From Mycobacterium bourgelatii (GTDB taxonomy: Bacteria > Actinomycetota > Actinomycetes > Mycobacteriales > Mycobacteriaceae), in contig NZ_BLKZ01000002.1 of the NCBI RefSeq assembly GCF_010723575.1, positions 1,031,340 to 1,095,339 of the forward strand: a DNA stretch of 64,000 nucleotides, given 5' to 3'. This document shows positions 62,201-64,000 of the stretch, piece after piece (the stretch's first letter is position 1; each line of letters begins with the position of its first letter). The translations under genes were made by a program, and so were the position numbers. The notes under the pieces are model-generated. The model was given only the letters and a program-made list of their open reading frames with translations, had not been told where the DNA came from and did not search any database.

Positions 62201-64000
62201 CCGCCGGCTTGGCCGTTGCCGCCGATGCCGTTGGTGGCTTGGCCGTTGGTGCCGTCGATGCCGCTGCCATGCCGCCATTGCCGCCGACCACCGACGCCGC
62301 CCGGTGCCATCGTGGTGCCCGCGCCGCCGCTGGCGCCGCCGGCACCGCCGTCACCGCCCTTGCCACCGGCTTGGCCGTCGCTGCCGTGCGGGTTGTTGGC
62401 GTTGACGCCGTTGGTGCCGTTCGCCCCATTCGCGCCGTTGCCGCCGGCGCCGCCGTTGGCGCCGTTGCTGCCGGTTCCGGTCGCGCCGTCGACGCCGGTG
62501 CCCACACCGTTGCCGTTGGCGCCACCGGCGCCGCCGCCAGCCCCGCCGTTACCACCGGCGCCGCCGGCGCCGCCGTCGAGGTAGACCGAGGTGCCGTCGG
62601 CGCCGCGGCCACCCGCGCCTGCCGTACCGGCGTTGCCGCCCTTGCCGCCGGCGCCGCCGAGGCCGTTGGTGCCGTCGCTGGCGCCGGCCCCGCCGGCCAG
62701 TCCGGCCTTACCGCCGTCGCCCCCCGCGCCGCCGGCGCCACCGGCGCCGGCGTTACCGCCGGCCTGGCCCGCACCCGCGTTCTGTCCGGCTATGCCGCTG
62801 GCGCCGGCCACACCGTGCCCGCCGGCACCGCCCGCACCACCGGTCCCGCCGCTGCTGGCGTTGCCGCCGTTGCCGTTGGCGCCGGTGCCGACACCGTTTC
62901 CGTTGGCGCCGCCCTTACCACCGGCGCCGCCGTCGCCGCCCTTGCCGCCGGCGCCGCCGGTCCCGCCGTCGTAACCGGCGCTGTTGTTGATTTCGGCCGC
63001 GCCGTTGGCGCCAGCCGCACCGATGCCGCCGTTGCCCGCGGTGCCCGCGTCGCCGCCGTTGCCCGCCGCGCCGCCAAGACCGGCCGTGCCCTGGGTGCCG
63101 CCGTTCGCGGCGCCGCCGGCGCCGCCCTTGCCGCCGTCGCCGCCTGCGCCACCGCTGCCGGCGTTGCCGCCGGCCTGGCCGTTGCCGCCGATGCCGTTGG
63201 TGGCCTGGCCGTTGGTGCCGTCGATACCGCTGCCGCCCTTGCCACCGGCGCCGCCCGTACCGCCGGCACCGCCGGTGCCGCCCGTGGTGCCCGCACCGCC
63301 GCTGGCGCCACCGGCGCCGCCGTCACCGCCCTTGCCGCCGGCCTGGCCGACCGCGCCGTGCGGGTTGTTGGCGTTGACGCCGTTGGCGCCGGCCGCGCCC
63401 GCGGCGCCGTTACCGCCCCGGCCGCCGTCGGCGCCGTTGCTGCCAATGCCGGCCTGGCCATCGGTGCCGGTGCCGACACCGTTGCCGTTGGCGCCGCCGG
63501 CGCCGCCCTTACCGCCGGTCGCGCCCGCGCCACCAGCGCCACCGGCGCCGCCGTCGAGGTAGACCGAGGTGCCGTCGGCGCCGTGGCCGCCCGCACCGGC
63601 GGTGCCGGCGTTGCCACCCTTGCCGCCGGTGCCGCCGAAGCCGTTGGTGCCGTCGCTGGCGCCGGCCCCACCGGCCAGCCCGGCCTTACCGCCGTCGCCG
63701 CCGGCGCCACCCGCGCCACCGGTACCGGCGTTACCGCCGGCCTGGCCCGCACCGGCGTTGACCCCGCTGGTGCCGTTGACGCCGGCCAGACCGTGACCAC
63801 CGGCACCACCCACACCACCGGTGCCGCCGCTGCTGGCGTTACCGCCGTTGCCGTGAGCGCCGGTGCCGACACCGTCACCGTTGGCGCCGCCCTTACCGCC
63901 GGCACCGCCGTCGCCGCCCTTACCGCCGGCACCGCCGTCACCGCCGGCGAATCCGGCGCCGTTGTTGGCGTTGGCGACACCGTCGTGCCCGGCGGCGCCC
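53260..64000 (-). CDS. Giant PE_PGRS-type Gly-rich protein (N-terminus outside window)
   Basis: A single open frame on the minus strand from the window edge to TAG at 53260-53262, at least 3,579 codons with no stop. Nearly all of it is GGxGG-type repeats rich in Gly, Ala, Asn and Asp, typical of the PGRS domain; the PE domain and start must lie beyond base 64000, and the methionine at 63813 is not a true start. Less regular inserts recur (DGTSVYLDGG, NANNPHG, YGTGIGGGQHGG). The C-terminus is short and non-enzymatic (GSNGTPGDPGSKGDNGLNG), so there is no C-terminal domain. Probably ESX-5 exported and cell-surface associated. Much longer than the PE_PGRS proteins of H37Rv that I recall (under 2,000 residues). 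Long plus-strand frames here are artefacts of the GCC/GCG repeats. Confidence 0.9.
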   Translation of the reverse strand, partial: GAAGHDGVANANNGAGFAGGDGGAGGKGGDGGAGGKGGANGDGVGTGAHGNGGNASSGGTGGVGGAGGHGLAGVNGTSGVNAGAGQAGGNAGTGGAGGAGGDGGKAGLAGGAGASDGTNGFGGTGGKGGNAGTAGAGGHGADGTSVYLDGGAGGAGGAGATGGKGGAGGANGNGVGTGTDGQAGIGSNGADGGRGGNGAAGAAGANGVNANNPHGAVGQAGGKGGDGGAGGASGGAGTTGGTGGAGGTGGAGGKGGSGIDGTNGQATNGIGGNGQAGGNAGSGGAGGDGGKGGAGGAANGGTQGTAGLGGAAGNGGDAGTAGNGGIGAAGANGAAEINNSAGYDGGTGGAGGKGGDGGAGGKGGANGNGVGTGANGNGGNASSGGTGGAGGAGGHGVAGASGIAGQNAGAGQAGGNAGAGGAGGAGGDGGKAGLAGGAGASDGTNGLGGAGGKGGNAGTAGAGGRGADGTSVYLDGGAGGAGGNGGAGGGAGGANGNGVGTGVDGATGTGSNGANGGAGGNGANGANGTNGVNANNPHGSDGQAGGKGGDGGAGGASGGAGTTMAPGGVGGRRQWRHGSGIDGTNGQATNGIGGNGQAGGNAGNGGAGGGGGKGGAAGAANGGTAGAVGAGGAGGAGGDAGTAGNGGIGAAGANGVANVNGGNGFAGGDGGAGGKGGNGGAGGTGGANGNGVGTATHGNGGNASNGGAGGAAGAGGAGITGANGTADVNKYGTGIGGGQHGGDGGNGGKGGAGGAGGTGGLAGGAGASNGSNGTGGVGGKGGNAGTPGNGGDGAAGTVSNTTGGAGGKGGNAGTAGLGGAGGANGGGGSAASGASGNAVAGIAGSGGNGGAGFNATTPGASGGDGGAGGAGGNIGNGGNGGAGGNGAAGQAGSNGVNPGASGTDGQAGGKGGQGGAGGAATGAGTTSGSGGKGGAGGAGGAGGSGANGANGTTTAGAGNAGGAGGNAGNGGAGGAGGKGGNAGTAGAGVTAGSSGSGGNGGAGGAAGTAGNGGAGAVGANGISGVNDGAGFSGGSGGNGGTGGNGGSGGGGGAAGTGTGGVAGTNGNGGKGSAGGTGGAGGNGGLGITGADGTVDSNKYGTGIGGGQHGGAGGAGGTGGTGGNGGKGGAAGTGGTGGSAGSYGSGGVGGAGGAGANGGDGGNGAIGRDGIIGTNNGAGQAGGVGGNGGNGGNGGNAGAGGKANGGSGSQAASGAGGNAGNAGDGGNGAVGGHGAAGVAGTNNGAGGNAGNGGAGGAGGNGGNGGTGATTGTAGNAGSGGNGAAGGNGGLGADGTAANPNGGAGGNGGNPGDGGAAGSVGTGSGSPVAGSKGSTPTSGGNGGNGGKGFTYSTPGANGGNGGAGGNGGSVGNGGNGGAGGNGVAGATGTAGIQPGDSGGDGQAGGAGGHGGRGGNAGAKAGTAGSGGAGGSGGDGGDGGQGLSGAAGQVGVDAYGNGVGGGQDGGSGGNGGKGGNGGNGGAAGTGKGGTAGVGGKAGNGGDAGTPGDGGAGAIGTATNPTGGAGGNGGNAGKAAAGGTGGSGSVIGANGEDGSGPTTPVGNGGKGGAGFTSTAPGTNGGDGGAGGKGGNYGNGGDGGDGGNGTAGAAGANGVSNGESGGNGQAGGSGGKGGVGGNAGSELGDGGKGGNGGAGADGGKGGAGVNGANGVSDLDLYGTGVGGGQHGGNGGNGGVGGNGGAGGAGGTAGLYGISGGVGNGGNAGNGGAAGTPGSGGAGAAGTYSHTAGGNGGNGGNAGTGGAGGIGGLDGFGDLSGTNGSAGAGVTANVGHGGAGGVGYSQAPNATDANGNGLAGGAGGKGGNGGTNGNGGAGGAGGNGSNGATGANGVNTGDSGANGGKGGAGGAGGAGGTGGTTIGDGGAGGKGGNGGSGGSGGSGVDGHDGVANSDKYGNGIGGGQDGGNGGSGGIGGNGGAGGAGGTATNGMAGAGAAGGNAGNGGNGGIQGNGGNGAAGTAANPDGGVGGKGGNPGTGASGGTGGAGGANGNGSGNGSHGSNGSGGSTPTAVGGNGGQGGDGYNATLPGENGGKGGAGGDGGLYGDGGKGGNGGNGAAGSNGTNGVQPGESGGTGQSGGHGGDGGAGGKSGALNGHGGDGGHGGSGANGGTGGNGAADPDGIGPNGGKGGNGGTGGAGGNAGAGGAGGDGFLGGGDGGNGGNSGLGGSGGTGAAGKNGSGSNGASGADSTAMTGDGGDGGDAFGTPGAGAKGYAGGDGGHAGMYGDGGKGGNGGVGGTGVTGTTGGDGTGANGGVGGVGGEGGAAGTGGDGGTIAGNSGDGGTGGAGGTGGTGGNGGTGDPTFGFNDGAGGNAGNGGTGGKGADGGKAGNVLGVGTQGSGGAAGNGGNGGVSGVGGTGAAGTAAHPNGGAGGNGANPGAGGEGGTGGTGGTSGPDGAKGATPTTIAGHGGTGGAGWNSNDPSKPGGNGGVGGNAGDYGVGGTGGKGGNGANGVAGSAGGLGQDGGNGGNASAGGNGANGGKGGVIAGNGGDGGAAGHGGDGGTGGNGGDGTAGGNGGKGGNGGNGANGGVGGNGGQGAPGYHDGNGGAGGNGGNDGIGGNGGNGGHGTAANPDGGRGGDGGLLGSGGSKGAGGTGFVNGADGKNGGVPTGKSGGNGGNGGNGYSFNPATDPGRSGGHGGDGGNAGEIGNGGNGGKGGNGTAGTHGVNGTKTGDSGTNGMAGGSGGNGGKGGNSGTIAGNAGNGGDAGNGAAGGRGGNGVQGKAGLPGVNGGVGQNGGSGGDGGNGGAGGNGGAAGSLLNGNGAAGTVGKAGNGADGGKAGTPGNGGTGAAGTLANPDGGKGGNGGNAGKAGIGGAAGTGSGTPTAGNNGASVVGPAGNGGQGGAGYNPLTPGKSGGNGGAGGDGGNIGNGGNGGAGGNGVSATVVGADGTNPGDSGAAGRAGGSGGHGGAGGKGGVDGGNGGNGGAGGSGGNGTNGGKGVNGNAGNADANSYGNGIGGGQNGGNGGAGGAGGNGGNGGLGGSATNGVAGANGAGGNGGNGGNAGTPGNGGNGAAGTATNPDGGKGGNGGTTAIGQGGTGGTGGGSNGTDGNAFAGAVGNGGNGGNGYSPSTPGANGGNGGAGGDGGTYGNGGTGGNGGNGVAGTNGTGGVAKGSSGTDGMAGGAGGHGGAGGAGGSISGDGGNGGKGGNGANGGDGGAGVAGANGTSGSPHGQAGGNGGAAGNGGNGGNGGAGGSVTNGVVGTTGNGGNGGNAGKAGTPGDGGNGFSSTGTGVNGGNGGNGGNGGSTTLGTGGVGGTGATPGTNGADSVAPVGVGNGGTGGNGYSPTNGTGANGGNGGNGGNGGNYGNGGAGGNGGNGASGKAGTNGVNPGDNGGNGQAGGAGGTGGNGGLGGTVSGNGGQGGTGGTGATGGAGGNGAAGDVDTAGAGGTGGDGGAGGTGGAGGNGGNALGKGTGGNSGNGGAGGTGGAPGSGGNGAAGVSEETPDGGNGGAGGTGGKGGNGGNAGTVGTGIDGNGTSGVGGNGGNGGSGASQTGGKGGDAYSDAVSGNGGNGGNGANGGDGGNGGATGGSGGTGGGFGGGGVGGVGVGAGSNGTPGDPGSKGDNGLNG
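62005..64000. repeat. Tandem ~975-bp modules within the PGRS coding region
   Basis: Landmarks recur at a constant distance: the GTAGACCGAGGTGCCGTCGG segment at 62581 and 63559 (978 bases), and the NNPHG-coding segment near 62401 and 63373 (972 bases). Two whole modules are seen (about 62005-62975 and 62975-63948), and a third starts at about 63948. Each encodes ~325 residues in the same order of inserts, so this is recent large-scale tandem duplication. Confidence 0.8.

Noticed and set aside
53956..63796. Many long plus-strand open frames (Pro- or Arg-rich) opposite the PE_PGRS gene
   Set aside because: They mirror GGxGG repeats on the other strand; low-complexity Pro/Leu or Arg/Cys products without domains or ribosome sites.
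53260..64000. Possible CRISPR-like array because of regular short repeats
   Set aside because: Repeats are codon-periodic and in frame, spacers are not uniform, and no cas genes are present.
1..64000. tRNA, rRNA, insertion sequence or prophage signatures
   Set aside because: None found on reading both strands; no transposase, integrase or tRNA cloverleaf was recognised.

Overview
The window is high-GC actinobacterial DNA and reads as a chromosome segment of a slow-growing Mycobacterium. Evidence: an Mce-associated gene tail, mmpL3 and mmpL11, zmp1, the copper metallothionein mymT with the RicR repressor, a PE gene, and a very large PE_PGRS gene; PE and PGRS expansion is typical of slow growers. 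Gene order follows the M. tuberculosis H37Rv interval Rv0177 to Rv0216 almost gene for gene (recognised from memory, no search was run). The species cannot be fixed from the sequence alone. No rRNA, tRNA, CRISPR array, insertion sequence or replication origin was seen, and no gene-free stretch exceeds 300 bases.

Layout. 1-5.4 kb: end of an mce-type operon (Rv0177/Rv0178-like), a DUF1275 membrane protein, then minus-strand LprO-, Rv0180c- and pirin-like genes. 5.6-8.5 kb: a lone PE gene and an alpha/beta hydrolase coupled to the ECF sigma factor sigG; the first two are not at this place in H37Rv. 8.6-12.9 kb: monoacylglycerol lipase, then a tightly overlapping trio (DUF2786 protein, metallohydrolase-like protein with a probable 1-base indel at its start, GH3 glycosidase bglS). 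12.9-18.3 kb: a copper/branched-chain amino acid block with mymT, an O-methyltransferase, a nitronate monooxygenase-like gene lacking a normal start, ilvD, ricR and an MFS exporter; two RicR operators are visible. 18.4-25.4 kb: tandem L,D-transpeptidases, a TetR regulator with an operator on its own start, a molybdopterin oxidoreductase and zmp1.

25.4-41.3 kb is an envelope region: omamA/omamB (Mce-complex stability), an Rv0201c-like gene, mmpL11, the secreted heme-binding Rv0203 homologue, a lysyltransferase/flippase-like membrane protein, a lone STAS protein, an AI-2E family transporter, mmpL3, an NYN-domain protein overlapping trmB, and an adjacent pair of proteins with decayed GTPase motifs. 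41.4-53.2 kb is central and lipid metabolism: pckA, then an island absent from H37Rv at this place (benzoylformate-decarboxylase-like ThDP enzyme, sensor kinase, receiver-only regulator, LuxR-type response regulator), followed by fadD4-like ligase, a crotonase, a CD225-type membrane protein, fadE3 and the double-hotdog Rv0216 homologue. 53.3-64 kb is one uninterrupted minus-strand PE_PGRS reading frame (at least 3,579 codons) whose N-terminus lies outside the window.

Points of greatest interest: the degenerate GTPase pair, the ThDP-decarboxylase/two-component island with a catalytic His replaced by Tyr, the shared ilvD-ricR copper operator, start-codon anomalies at two genes, a recurring long-stem terminator family, and the repeat architecture of the giant PGRS gene.
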